Part shown: positions 17,697 through 26,108 of the stretch, piece after piece
How the letters are laid out: every line of letters starts with the position of its first letter
Position numbering within the stretch: position 1 is the first letter of the stretch
NCBI GenBank assembly: GCA_002898315.1
Contig: BEHV01000007.1
Span: forward strand, 58,933-122,932
Source of the DNA: a bacterium HR19
GTDB lineage: Bacteria > Calescibacteriota > Calescibacteriia > Calescibacteriales > Calescibacteriaceae
Direction: 5' to 3'
DNA length: 64,000 nucleotides
Notes under the pieces: generated by a model
Told to the model about the DNA's origin: nothing
What the model saw: the letters and a program-made list of their open reading frames with translations, nothing else
Database searches by the model: none
Program-made: the position numbers and the translations under genes

Positions 17697-18563
17697 ATGG
17701 GAAAGATACCGATAAGCATTTTGATTAATACATTTAATGAGGAGCGAAACATCCGGAATTGTCTTGAAAGCGTTAAATGGGCAGATGATATAGTTATAGT
17801 TGATATGTATAGCGATGATAAAACGGTTGAAATTGCGAAGAAATATACACATAGAATATTCTTTTTTGAAAGATGTGGATATGCGGACCCAGCTAGGCAG
17901 TTTGCATTAGAGCAGGCAAAATATGATTGGTGTCTTATAGTTGATGCTGATGAAATAGTACCTTATAAGATGTTTTTAAGAATTAAGCACATAATTGAAA
18001 ACGATTTAGCCGACATAGTTTATCTACCTTGTAATAATTATTTTTTTGGTATTCTGTTGCAGGGAAACGGATGGGCACCTTTGCAAGATGTATTGCCACG
18101 ACTATTTAAAAAGCAATTTGTAGAACTTACTCCCGCAGTACATTCTATTTTTAAAATAAAGGGGAATCCTAGAAAGTTGCTTGTTGAAAATCCAGAGGAA
18201 GGATTTATTCATTTTGGTTATATTGATGTAGAACATTTTATAGATAAACTCAACAGATATACTACAATTGAAGCAAAAAATATGTTTGAAGGGTTAAAAC
18301 AAAGACCAAAAAGCTTTTGGAAAGAATTTTCATCAATTATAAAAGAAGTAAGGCGTAGATTTATATCCAAACGCGGCTATAAAGATGGAATAATCGGTTT
18401 ATATTTGGCAATGTTAATGGGTTGTTATAAAGTTGCTTCGTATCTTAAATTGAGAATTATGCATTTATATAATACCTCTAATCCCAGAGAACAGATTCTT
18501 AAAAAATATAATGAAATAGCTGAGAGTTTTCTAAAAGAATACAAAACGGAAATAGAAAAATGA
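17697..18563 (+). CDS. WaaE/KdtX-like glycosyltransferase (GT2), possibly acquired
   Basis: 288 residues with PISILINTFNEERNIRN, DDIVIVDMYSDDKTVE, the PARQFAL segment and WCLIVDADEIVPY carrying the DxD. It resembles LPS core beta-glucosyltransferases but is not a close copy of the gene at 14956. By eye its leucine codons are mostly TTA and TTG, whereas neighbours favour CTT and CTC, and the gene is richer in A and T, which suggests a different origin. A TATAAA hexamer at 17682-17687 ends 9 bases before the ATG. Confidence 0.84.
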   Translation: MGKIPISILINTFNEERNIRNCLESVKWADDIVIVDMYSDDKTVEIAKKYTHRIFFFERCGYADPARQFALEQAKYDWCLIVDADEIVPYKMFLRIKHIIENDLADIVYLPCNNYFFGILLQGNGWAPLQDVLPRLFKKQFVELTPAVHSIFKIKGNPRKLLVENPEEGFIHFGYIDVEHFIDKLNRYTTIEAKNMFEGLKQRPKSFWKEFSSIIKEVRRRFISKRGYKDGIIGLYLAMLMGCYKVASYLKLRIMHLYNTSNPREQILKKYNEIAESFLKEYKTEIEK

Positions 18564-18604
18564 GCGAATTTTCTATAATTATCCTTTCTATGACCGTTTC
18601 TTTT

Positions 18605-19681
18605 TTATATCTGTTTGAAGTTTTCAATCTCATCTTTTATATTTTTTTCTTGTGTCCATAGTTTTTCTTTTATTTTTTCTGCGGATTTCAAATTAAGCTT
18701 TTCCATAAATTTCAGAGCTTTTTTTACCGCCGGGACAACATAGGGCAGAAACTTTTTATTTTTCTTTTCTTTCCAGATGAACATGAACCTTCCAGCAGCT
18801 TTGAGTGTTCTTTGAACAGCACACATTGCGTAATGCGTTTCAAAATCCGAAGGGATTATGAAACCTTTCTCTCCCGATTTCTTTATATACTCCTTTTTTA
18901 TTTTTTCTTCAAGATTTTCAGGCATTTCAACATAGGCGTCACATGTCAAAGAAACGAGGTCATAGACATACGGACCCATCAGTGCATCTTGAAAATCTAA
19001 AATGCCAACTTTCCATCCATCAAGACACATAAGATTTTTTGAATGATAATCTCTGTGGGTGAATTTGTAAGGGCTTTTAGAAAGTATTTCTGATATTCTT
19101 TCAAACTCTCTTTTCATCTCTCTATCTTCTTTCAGCAGGAATCCCATGAAGTATTCGGTGAAGTGATTGAACTCCCACATCAGCATTCCCTTCGTGAATT
19201 CAAGAGAGAAAGCGTAGCAGTTGTTATCTTTTTCTGCGTTCTGCATCATAACAAGTTGTTCAACGGCATCAAGGTAGAATTTTTCAGCTTGACCGAAACC
19301 TTTTTCTGATACGAAAACATCAAGGGGTAATGAACCAAAATCTTCAAGCAGGAGCACTTTTTCGTCTTGTATAAATATTTCGGGAACTCTTACCCTGCAT
19401 TTTTTCAAAAACCTCTGAATATTCACAAATGGTATTTCTGTGAAGTTGACCTGTTTTTCCATTATCTCCTCATAAACTATTCGTGGGTCAACTTTTCCCA
19501 TCACCATTGCTATTTTTGTTTTTTCATCTTTGAAGTATAATCTGAAATATCTTCGTGCCGAAGCATCGGGAGTCAGGGATTCTATTTTATCAGGTTTGAA
19601 ACCATTTTTTTCAAGAAACTCTTCAAGTGCTTTTACATATTCATCTTCTTTCTGATGGTTTTTTTTATTTATTTCATCCAT
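18605..19681 (-). CDS. amgK: AmgK-like sugar kinase (aminoglycoside phosphotransferase fold)
   Basis: The protein kinase-like fold is shown by the catalytic loop THRDYHSKNLM and the metal-binding GILDFQDALMGP. The order YDLVSLTCDAYV after it, and PDASARRYFRL at the N terminus, match AmgK, the anomeric kinase for N-acetylmuramate and N-acetylglucosamine that feeds cell-wall recycling by way of MurU. Length about 358 residues fits. MurU is not in the window. ATG at 19681 was chosen; TTG at 19693 adds four residues and has TAAAAT close upstream. A related choline-kinase-like role cannot be excluded. Confidence 0.78.
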   Translation of the reverse strand: MDEINKKNHQKEDEYVKALEEFLEKNGFKPDKIESLTPDASARRYFRLYFKDEKTKIAMVMGKVDPRIVYEEIMEKQVNFTEIPFVNIQRFLKKCRVRVPEIFIQDEKVLLLEDFGSLPLDVFVSEKGFGQAEKFYLDAVEQLVMMQNAEKDNNCYAFSLEFTKGMLMWEFNHFTEYFMGFLLKEDREMKREFERISEILSKSPYKFTHRDYHSKNLMCLDGWKVGILDFQDALMGPYVYDLVSLTCDAYVEMPENLEEKIKKEYIKKSGEKGFIIPSDFETHYAMCAVQRTLKAAGRFMFIWKEKKNKKFLPYVVPAVKKALKFMEKLNLKSAEKIKEKLWTQEKNIKDEIENFKQI

Positions 19682-19770
19682 TTTTTCACTCAAAAAATTT
19701 TATAACTTCGTTTATTTTTTAAATTTTATAATTTTGCTCTATTTTTTGCTTCTATATTTTTTCAGAAAAT

Positions 19771-19776
19771 TAAAAT
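19771..19776 (+). promoter_or_regulatory. -10-like hexamer TAAAAT of the patatin gene
   Basis: TAAAAT ends 8 bases before the GTG at 19785. It supports GTG 19785 over the TTG at 19734 as the start, since the TTG would place the promoter inside the gene. Confidence 0.45.
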
Positions 19777-19784
19777 TTAATTTT

Positions 19785-20990
19785 GTGGGTCAGCTAGCGA
19801 AGAAAAAGTTGGAGGAGAAGGAGAAAAAGAGAGTAGCTATTGTTCTTTCAGGTGGGGGTGCGCGTGGAGCTTATGAGGTCGGCGTTTTAAAATACCTTTT
19901 TACCGACTTCCAAAAGGAAACAGGGATATTTCCTGAATTTCATATCTTGTGTGGGACGAGTGTGGGAGCTATTCATATAGCTTTCCTTGCATCTTATATA
20001 ACCAGAATGACAGAAAATATAAGATTGCTTGAGGCAATATGGAGAGGTCTGACAATGGATGCATTTATGAAACTAGATATTCTATCTATACCGAAAATTT
20101 TCTTTGGGAGTAGGAGCAGAAGGAAAGAAAATATTGCTCTGTTTGATGTGGGATTTCTTAATGAAGTAATATCAAAAGGTATCAACTGGGGGCTCATAAG
20201 AAGGAACATATTAGAGGGAATTTTACACTCTGTATGCATTTTTACAACACATATATCAAGTGGGATGACAGTGGCTTTTATAGATTCAGCGGAGATAATA
20301 TCTGAATGGAAAAGAGACCCGTTTATGACATTCAAGCAGGTGGCTATAAGACCAGAATATGTTATAGCGTCCGCAGCTATTCCAGTAATATTCCCTGCTG
20401 TTAATATAGACGGTGAATGGTATTGTGATGGGGGATTGAGATTGAACACACCTCTTTCACCAGCCATAAGGTTAGGAGCAGATAAGATTTTTTCAGTTGT
20501 CTTGAGATATTACGAGCCAAGCATAAAAAAAGAAAGAGAGGAGGTCTATCCAAACTTTTTCTATCTGGTTGGGAAGATATTTAACGCTCTCTTTATAGAT
20601 AGAGTAGCGTATGATTTATCTCGCCTTGAAGTAATAAATCACCTGATTTCAACTACGAAAAAGTTCATAAGCGATGAAGAGTTTGAGAAGATAAATCAAG
20701 AAATTTTTAATTTCAGAGGATACTACCTGAAATGTGTTGATACAGTTTTGGTAAAACCATCAGAAGATATAGCAAAGGTAGCTTATGAATCTGCGAAGAA
20801 ATACGCTAGGTTCCCAAGCACGAAGAACAAAGCTTTCGTCAAGTTGCTTCTTGAACTTTCTCCAAAGGTTGATTCCGACTTTATAAGCTACATATTTTTT
20901 GACCCTTCTTATTCATTAGAACTCATAGAATTAGGATATTCAGATGCAAAGAAAATGGCAGACGAGATATATAATTTTTTTGTAAGTTAA
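19785..20990 (+). CDS. Patatin-like phospholipase
   Basis: The oxyanion hole GGGARGAYEVGVLKYL, the nucleophile elbow GTSVGAIH (Ser in GxSxG) and the catalytic Asp in CDGGLRLNTPL form a complete Ser-Asp dyad. The domain spans about residues 15-240, followed by a helical tail of about 150 residues of unknown role. Such enzymes release fatty acids from phospholipids; some act in lipid remodelling. I moved the start to GTG 19785 because the upstream 17 codons are hydrophobic filler preceded by no promoter. A PlsC-type acyltransferase follows on the same strand. Confidence 0.87.
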   Translation: MGQLAKKKLEEKEKKRVAIVLSGGGARGAYEVGVLKYLFTDFQKETGIFPEFHILCGTSVGAIHIAFLASYITRMTENIRLLEAIWRGLTMDAFMKLDILSIPKIFFGSRSRRKENIALFDVGFLNEVISKGINWGLIRRNILEGILHSVCIFTTHISSGMTVAFIDSAEIISEWKRDPFMTFKQVAIRPEYVIASAAIPVIFPAVNIDGEWYCDGGLRLNTPLSPAIRLGADKIFSVVLRYYEPSIKKEREEVYPNFFYLVGKIFNALFIDRVAYDLSRLEVINHLISTTKKFISDEEFEKINQEIFNFRGYYLKCVDTVLVKPSEDIAKVAYESAKKYARFPSTKNKAFVKLLLELSPKVDSDFISYIFFDPSYSLELIELGYSDAKKMADEIYNFFVS

Positions 20991-21058
20991 TTAGGTAAGT
21001 TTTCTAGCTATTACTTTGATTATTTATTGTAATAATTTTCAATAGCATTATAGTTAAA

Positions 21059-21622
21059 ATGAAGGAAAAACTTTATCCTAAAATATTCGTTGATTTGATA
21101 CTTGAAATTCAGTTGAGAAAGCTCGGAAAATTTATAATCTTGAATGAGCCAGACATCACCAGGTATAAAGGTGAGAAAATTATAATCTACTCTAATCATT
21201 TTTATATTTACGATGTTCATATTTTAAATCGTTTGAGAAAGACAGTTTTTAAAGATAGAAAGTTGATGATATGGATGCAAGAATATAAGAGATATCCGTT
21301 CTTTTCAAAATTTGCGTTGATTTTGGATTTCAAGACCAAATACGATAGAGCAATTTCAATTCTGAAAACCATCAGATTGTTAAATAGTTTTCCAGATAAA
21401 TTTTATTTTTTCATATTTCCAGAGGGAAAATTACACGATGAGAGAGAAGGAATATTGAAGTTCAACCCAAGAATCTATGAATTTTTAGGCAAGATAAAAC
21501 CATTTTATAGTGTTCCCGTCGTTTTTAAAGTAAGAAAGAACGAGGTTATTGTTAATTTCGGAAAGATTGAATTAAACGAATTTAGCAGAGATAAACTTGT
21601 TGAACTTTTAGAGATGCTTTGA
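21059..21622 (+). CDS. PlsC-type lysophospholipid acyltransferase-like protein
   Basis: Short (187 residues) but with both core motifs of glycerolipid acyltransferases: the HX4D box in YSNHFYIYD and the glycerol-phosphate-binding block FIFPEGKLHDE, where FPEG stands for the usual FPEGTR. No membrane segment is visible, so it would be a soluble or peripheral form. It lies 68 bases after the patatin gene, suggesting a deacylation and reacylation pair. Base composition is more AT-rich than most neighbours. Substrate unknown. Confidence 0.68.
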   Translation: MKEKLYPKIFVDLILEIQLRKLGKFIILNEPDITRYKGEKIIIYSNHFYIYDVHILNRLRKTVFKDRKLMIWMQEYKRYPFFSKFALILDFKTKYDRAISILKTIRLLNSFPDKFYFFIFPEGKLHDEREGILKFNPRIYEFLGKIKPFYSVPVVFKVRKNEVIVNFGKIELNEFSRDKLVELLEML

Positions 21623-21704
21623 TTGCTTTGCAGGTAATTTTATTTAATACAGTAATTAAACCTCAAAGGTTGAACTAAATTACTCTTGTAAAAATTATAA
21701 ACTT

Positions 21705-22079
21705 GTGATAAGAAGAACATTTGATGGCTATCAAACAGAACGCAAAACGATTTATGAACAACTCCAAAAAATTTTGGGCGTAGAAATTAAACCTGCTCCC
21801 GATGAATGGGATAGAGTTTATAATGTAGATTTTTATATTGAAGTAAATAATAAGTTTATAGGTATTCAGATAAAACCATCTACTTTTGAACATGCTCCTG
21901 ATTATGAAAGAAAGTGGCGAGAAATTTACAAAGAATCTCACAAAAAGTTCACAGAAAATTTTGGTGGTCGTGTATTTATTATATTATCTGTGAAAAAAGA
22001 TAATAAAAAGGAGATTTTAAACAAAGAAGTTATAGAAGAGATAAGAAAGGAAATTGAATTTTTGAAGAAAAATCTATAA
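21705..22079 (+). CDS. C-terminal remnant of a PD-(D/E)xK restriction endonuclease (MjaI-like)
   Basis: 124 residues. WDRVYNVDFYIEVNNKFIG followed by IQIKP gives a PD-(D/E)xK arrangement with Asp and a QxK pair, as in type II restriction enzymes of the MjaI family, where this block is near the C terminus. The expected N-terminal half is missing and no methyltransferase gene is beside it. The frame continues upstream of the GTG for 15 coding-like codons (from 21660) with no start, then hits TAA at 21657. It looks like a decayed or cut-down gene; expression is uncertain. Confidence 0.5.
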   Translation: MIRRTFDGYQTERKTIYEQLQKILGVEIKPAPDEWDRVYNVDFYIEVNNKFIGIQIKPSTFEHAPDYERKWREIYKESHKKFTENFGGRVFIILSVKKDNKKEILNKEVIEEIRKEIEFLKKNL

Positions 22080-22133
22080 TCTCTTTTTTATTTTTGTGTT
22101 TCCAGACATTATCAAACTGCTAAAAAGAAAATT

Positions 22134-23087
22134 TTACTCTGAAAAATATATTTTCCTTACGAACTGAATGTTTTTTCTCCAATCTTCTCTCACTTTTACC
22201 CAGAGGTCAAGATAAACCTTTTTGCCGGTGAGAAATTCAATTTCCTCTCTCGCAAGCTTTCCTATCTGTTTTATTTTCTGACCATCTTTACCTATCATGA
22301 TTTTCTTCTGATTTTTCTTCTCAACATATATTGTTGCCTTTATATATAGCACACCATTTTCCCTCTCTGTTATCTCCTCCACATCAACAGCCGAACAGTA
22401 AGGGATTTCCATATGCACATAGTTGTATATTTTCTCCATTATTATTTCCTGAATGACAATTCTTATTGGTTGTCCCGCTATCATATCTTGCGGGAAAAGA
22501 AAACCTTCACTTTCCGGCAGATATTTTTCTGTTGTCTTCAAAAGGTCATCTATACCTTCGCCTTTCAGAGCAGATATAGGAATTATCTCGGCGTAAATCT
22601 TCCACTTTGAAACCTCGTCAATCATAGGAAGAAGATTTTCTTTCTTTATCAGGTCTATTTTTGTGAGAAGGCAAAAAACTGTCGGATTTTCTAATTTCCC
22701 CTCTTCTATGAACGATTTTATATTTTCTGCAACATCTATGTCTTCTCCTTGTATTCCTTCTGAAGAATCAATAAGATGGTAAATTATATTGGCGCTTTTC
22801 AGAGCATTTATTGCATTCTTCACCATCTGACTCCCAAGCTCGTTCCTCGGTTTATGTATTCCCGGTGTATCTATAAAAGCTAACTGAATGACTTTCCCTT
22901 CTTCTCTTATTGTTTTTATTCCTATTATAGATCTTCTTGTGGTTTGTGGTTTGGGCGATACAGCTGCAAGTTTTGCACCGACGATTTTATTTATTAGCGT
23001 AGATTTGCCCACATTCGGTTTCCCAACGCATGCTACATATCCTGACTTTATCTTTATCTCCCTTTCTTCTATACCAGAATTTAACAT
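22134..23087 (-). CDS. era: GTPase Era
   Basis: Era binds the 3' end of 16S rRNA during small-subunit assembly. GTPase motifs are G1 GKPNVGKST, G2 QTTRRSIIG, G3 DTPG and G4 TKID, followed by the KH domain with IMIGKDGQKIKQIG. Length 317. I chose ATG 23087 (MLNSGIEE); the frame is open 36 codons further upstream into the thioesterase gene but without family similarity. It lies downstream of the thioesterase gene on the same strand. No rnc or dksA neighbour is present. Confidence 0.93.
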   Translation of the reverse strand: MLNSGIEEREIKIKSGYVACVGKPNVGKSTLINKIVGAKLAAVSPKPQTTRRSIIGIKTIREEGKVIQLAFIDTPGIHKPRNELGSQMVKNAINALKSANIIYHLIDSSEGIQGEDIDVAENIKSFIEEGKLENPTVFCLLTKIDLIKKENLLPMIDEVSKWKIYAEIIPISALKGEGIDDLLKTTEKYLPESEGFLFPQDMIAGQPIRIVIQEIIMEKIYNYVHMEIPYCSAVDVEEITERENGVLYIKATIYVEKKNQKKIMIGKDGQKIKQIGKLAREEIEFLTGKKVYLDLWVKVREDWRKNIQFVRKIYFSE

Positions 23088-23163
23088 ATATACAAAAAAT
23101 TTATTGTTGTAAAGACCGAAAGTATAGTTTTCCTTAAAACTGCGAAGAAACTTGACCGAAAAG

Positions 23164-23709
23164 TCAGCTCTCTCTGGGGATTTCCCTCCCCTCAAGAATT
23201 TCCGCTATTTTTATAAAATCTTCTGGAATACTCTTTGACCTTGACTCAAAATAATCAAACATAACCTGTACAGATTGTGCTTCTGCAACCTTTCTGTGAT
23301 TTCCATCATCTGATTCCGCTATGACGAGATAGTCAAATATGAAGCTTTTTCTCTTGAAAAGTTTTATTTTTATTCCTACCTTTGCCTTCTCATTTAGAAA
23401 GAGCTGTGACCTATAAACGCATGTTATCTCTGCAAGTATTATAGAAAAAATATCGGTTTCTATTCCTTTTTCTTTGGCTATCTGTCTCATTCTGTTCATA
23501 TATTCTACTCTTGCTGTTTCTAAAAATGCGATCATAGATACATTGTTTATGTGTCCCATCATATCGGTGTCGCAGAACCTCATCTGTATTGGTACCCAGA
23601 CCGAAAATTCTTCTTCTGAGAAGTTAAGAATCTTATGCCCGTTTATGACTCCTTCTTCAAGAGATTTACCATTTTTTCCTTCTTTTCCTATTTCATTCTT
23701 GTTTTCCAT
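23164..23709 (-). CDS. Hotdog-fold acyl-CoA thioesterase (YbgC/FadM type)
   Basis: A 4HBT-type thioesterase of 181 residues. The catalytic RFCDTDMMGHINNVSM with Asp and the HxNN motif, and FLETARVEYM, are family hallmarks, followed by a long beta-strand run. It hydrolyses short or medium acyl-CoA or acyl-carrier thioesters; the exact substrate is unknown. It is the first of two genes running into era. Confidence 0.86.
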   Translation of the reverse strand: MENKNEIGKEGKNGKSLEEGVINGHKILNFSEEEFSVWVPIQMRFCDTDMMGHINNVSMIAFLETARVEYMNRMRQIAKEKGIETDIFSIILAEITCVYRSQLFLNEKAKVGIKIKLFKRKSFIFDYLVIAESDDGNHRKVAEAQSVQVMFDYFESRSKSIPEDFIKIAEILEGREIPRES

Positions 23710-23844
23710 AAAATCTTATATCTAATTTTCTGATTTCGGTTTTTGTTTTTTCTAATTCTTAAATTGACTTTTCAGATTTTTTCCAACAGAACTTACTTTT
23801 TCATCTTGTCTCACTCTTGGGGTGAAGATGGCTATAACAGAAAT

Positions 23845-24372
23845 TTATTCTTCCTTTTCTCCACCTGTGTTGTTTATATTTACTATTTTTACGACTTTCT
23901 CTCCCGAAAGTATGTTTTTTCCTTCCTGAACATATATTTCCTCTATTACTCCATCTATTGGTGATTTCAGAGCATTTATCATTTTCATTGATTCAAGGTC
24001 AACAAGAGGTTCTCCTCTTTTGACTTTGTCTCCTTTTTTAACATATATTTTCTTTACCAGAGCTGAAAATGCAGATTTAAGTATAGCTACATTATCTTCA
24101 TCTTCTTCTCCCTGCGATACACCTGCTATCCTTTCAACGGAGTAAATTTTACCGTTTATTTCAAATGTAATCTCATACTTTGAAGAGAATATCGGATTGA
24201 ATTTATACTTCTCTCCTGTTTCTGGGTTTATGATAATTATTGCTCCCGTTGGGGTTTTTTCTATCTTGAAGATAGATGTTTTGTCTCCCGCTTTAACCTC
24301 AATATTTTCTCCTTGCTGGTTTATGAAACCTTCTATTTTTTTTCCGCTCTTTGTTTTTATTTTGAGACGCAT
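23845..24372 (-). CDS. Biotin carrier domain protein of a carboxylase
   Basis: The biotin attachment site is LESMKM with Lys130, a variant of the common EAMKM (Ser for Ala is tolerated in archaeal and propionyl-type carriers). The fold PIDGVIEEIYVQEGKNILSG follows. The first 80 residues are a beta-rich domain of the type found in the biotin subunits of pyruvate or propionyl-CoA carboxylase. It starts 16 bases after the biotin carboxylase stop, so the two form an operon. The carboxyltransferase partner is missing from the window, and the substrate acid is therefore open. Confidence 0.87.
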   Translation of the reverse strand: MRLKIKTKSGKKIEGFINQQGENIEVKAGDKTSIFKIEKTPTGAIIIINPETGEKYKFNPIFSSKYEITFEINGKIYSVERIAGVSQGEEDEDNVAILKSAFSALVKKIYVKKGDKVKRGEPLVDLESMKMINALKSPIDGVIEEIYVQEGKNILSGEKVVKIVNINNTGGEKEE

Positions 24373-24387
24373 GGTGAAATTTTCTTT

Positions 24388-25917
24388 TTATTTAAGCTGT
24401 CCTCTTCCTTCAATTCTCCCTGCGATTTTCCATGACCTTACTTTCCACAAGCTGGCTTTGCCGTTTGCTGATACATATTCGTTTCTACCGTTGAGTTCTG
24501 CCTGTATATTTTTAGAGGTCAGATAAGCGCCAAGGAGTATAAGTGAATCACTAACATGAGATTCTTCGTTCCACTTTTTGTACTTTTCAAGAATACTTTT
24601 CATGCTCCAGGTATTTATTTCTCCTTTTCTGAACTCCTCAAGGTTGAGAACGAATTTGAAAAAGGGTATATTATTTTTTACTCCATATATTTTTAGCTCT
24701 TCAAGAGCGAGGAGAGACCTTCTTATTGTCTCTTCTCTGTTTTCTCCTTTCACTATCAGTTTCAGGAGTAGTGGGTCATATTGAGATGGAACCTGGCATC
24801 CTGAATATAGCCATCCATCACACCTTACTCCTGGCATTGATGGTTCTTTGTAGAATGAGATATATCCACCAGATGGCATGAAGTCGTTTTCGGGGTCTTC
24901 TGCATATATTCTGAATTCCATTGCATGTCCGCTTAACTTGACATCCTCCTGCGAAATATCTAATTTTTCACCTTCTGCTATTTTTATCTGTCTTTTCACG
25001 AGGTCAACTCCTGTTACCATTTCTGTTACGGGATGTTCAACCTGTATTCTTGCGTTGATTTCAATAAAGTAAAAATTCCAGTCCTTATCTACAATAAACT
25101 CCACTGTTCCTGCGTTGAAGTAGTTTATTTTCTTCATCACCCTTACAGCAGATTCGCACATCTTCAATCTGACATCATTTGGAAGCAGAGGAGATGGGCT
25201 TTCTTCAATAACTTTCTGATTTCTTCTTTGAAGAGAACAATCTCTTTCAAAAAGGTATATCATGTTTCCGTATTCGTCACCGAGTATCTGTATTTCTATG
25301 TGTTTGGGTTCTTGTATATATTTTTCAATGTATATGCGTGGGTCTCCAAATGCAGATTTTGCTTCTTCTGATGCCTGCCTGAAAAGATGAAAAAATTCAT
25401 CTTCTGAAAACACCGGTCTCATTCCTTTCCCACCGCCACCACCTGCTGCTTTGAGAAGAACAGGAAATCCTATGCTTTTTGCTACTTTTAGCGCTTTCTC
25501 TGCTGATTCTAAGGCATCTGAACCCGGAACAACAGGAACTCCTGCTTCTTGTGCTTTTATTCTCGCTATAGCTTTGTCTCCCGACATCATAAGTGATTCG
25601 GGAGACGGACCTATGAACTTTATTTTCTCCTGCTCGCATGCTTTTGCAAACTCTTCTTTTTCAGACAAAAATCCGTATCCCGGGTGTATAGCATCTGATT
25701 TAGATTTTTTCGCAACATAAATTATTTCATCTATGTTTAGGTAGCTTGATACCTCGTAAGCTTCGTCTGCAAAGTATCTCCATATACCCCCTCTATCTTG
25801 TGGTGTATATATTGCTACTACTTTTTTCCCGAGTTCTTTTGCTGCTCTTGCTACTCTTATTGCTATCTCACCCCGGTTTGCAACGAGAATTTTATTGAAA
25901 CCCATATTATTATCCAA
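24388..25917 (-). CDS. Biotin carboxylase subunit
   Basis: An ATP-grasp biotin carboxylase of 509 residues with NRGEIAIRVARAAKELG at the start, the glycine-rich AAGGGGGKGMR, EKYIQEPKHIEIQILGDEYG, and the catalytic ARIQVEHPVTEMVTGVD with Glu and Arg. Length exceeds AccC (about 450) by a C-terminal tail of about 60 residues that resembles the archaeal or propionyl-CoA carboxylase type. The next gene encodes the biotin carrier. This could supply acetyl-CoA, propionyl-CoA or pyruvate carboxylase activity; MeaB at 43 kb makes propionyl-CoA attractive. Confidence 0.9.
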   Translation of the reverse strand: MDNNMGFNKILVANRGEIAIRVARAAKELGKKVVAIYTPQDRGGIWRYFADEAYEVSSYLNIDEIIYVAKKSKSDAIHPGYGFLSEKEEFAKACEQEKIKFIGPSPESLMMSGDKAIARIKAQEAGVPVVPGSDALESAEKALKVAKSIGFPVLLKAAGGGGGKGMRPVFSEDEFFHLFRQASEEAKSAFGDPRIYIEKYIQEPKHIEIQILGDEYGNMIYLFERDCSLQRRNQKVIEESPSPLLPNDVRLKMCESAVRVMKKINYFNAGTVEFIVDKDWNFYFIEINARIQVEHPVTEMVTGVDLVKRQIKIAEGEKLDISQEDVKLSGHAMEFRIYAEDPENDFMPSGGYISFYKEPSMPGVRCDGWLYSGCQVPSQYDPLLLKLIVKGENREETIRRSLLALEELKIYGVKNNIPFFKFVLNLEEFRKGEINTWSMKSILEKYKKWNEESHVSDSLILLGAYLTSKNIQAELNGRNEYVSANGKASLWKVRSWKIAGRIEGRGQLK

Positions 25918-26095
25918 ATAGTAACTTTGGTGTTCAAAATTTTTTATTTCAGGAAATTTATTTTTCTTAATTTTTGAACTTTTGATTTAAAAATTCAGAT
26001 TTTGCATCCAAAATTTCGCTTCAAAATCTCAACCGATGAAAAAATAGATGAAAAATTATGCTCAAACCTACAAGAAGAATGATAATTATTATTTT

Positions 26096-26101
26096 TTAGA
26101 T
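26096..26101 (+). promoter_or_regulatory. -10-like hexamer TTAGAT of purK
   Basis: TTAGAT ends 7 bases before the ATG at 26109; there is no Shine-Dalgarno sequence in between. The 190-base gap before it (25918-26108) holds no gene I can see. Confidence 0.35.
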
Positions 26102-26108
26102 TTTACTC

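Noticed and set aside
25918..26095. Possible gene in the gap before purK
   Set aside because: No frame on either strand has a start and coding character.
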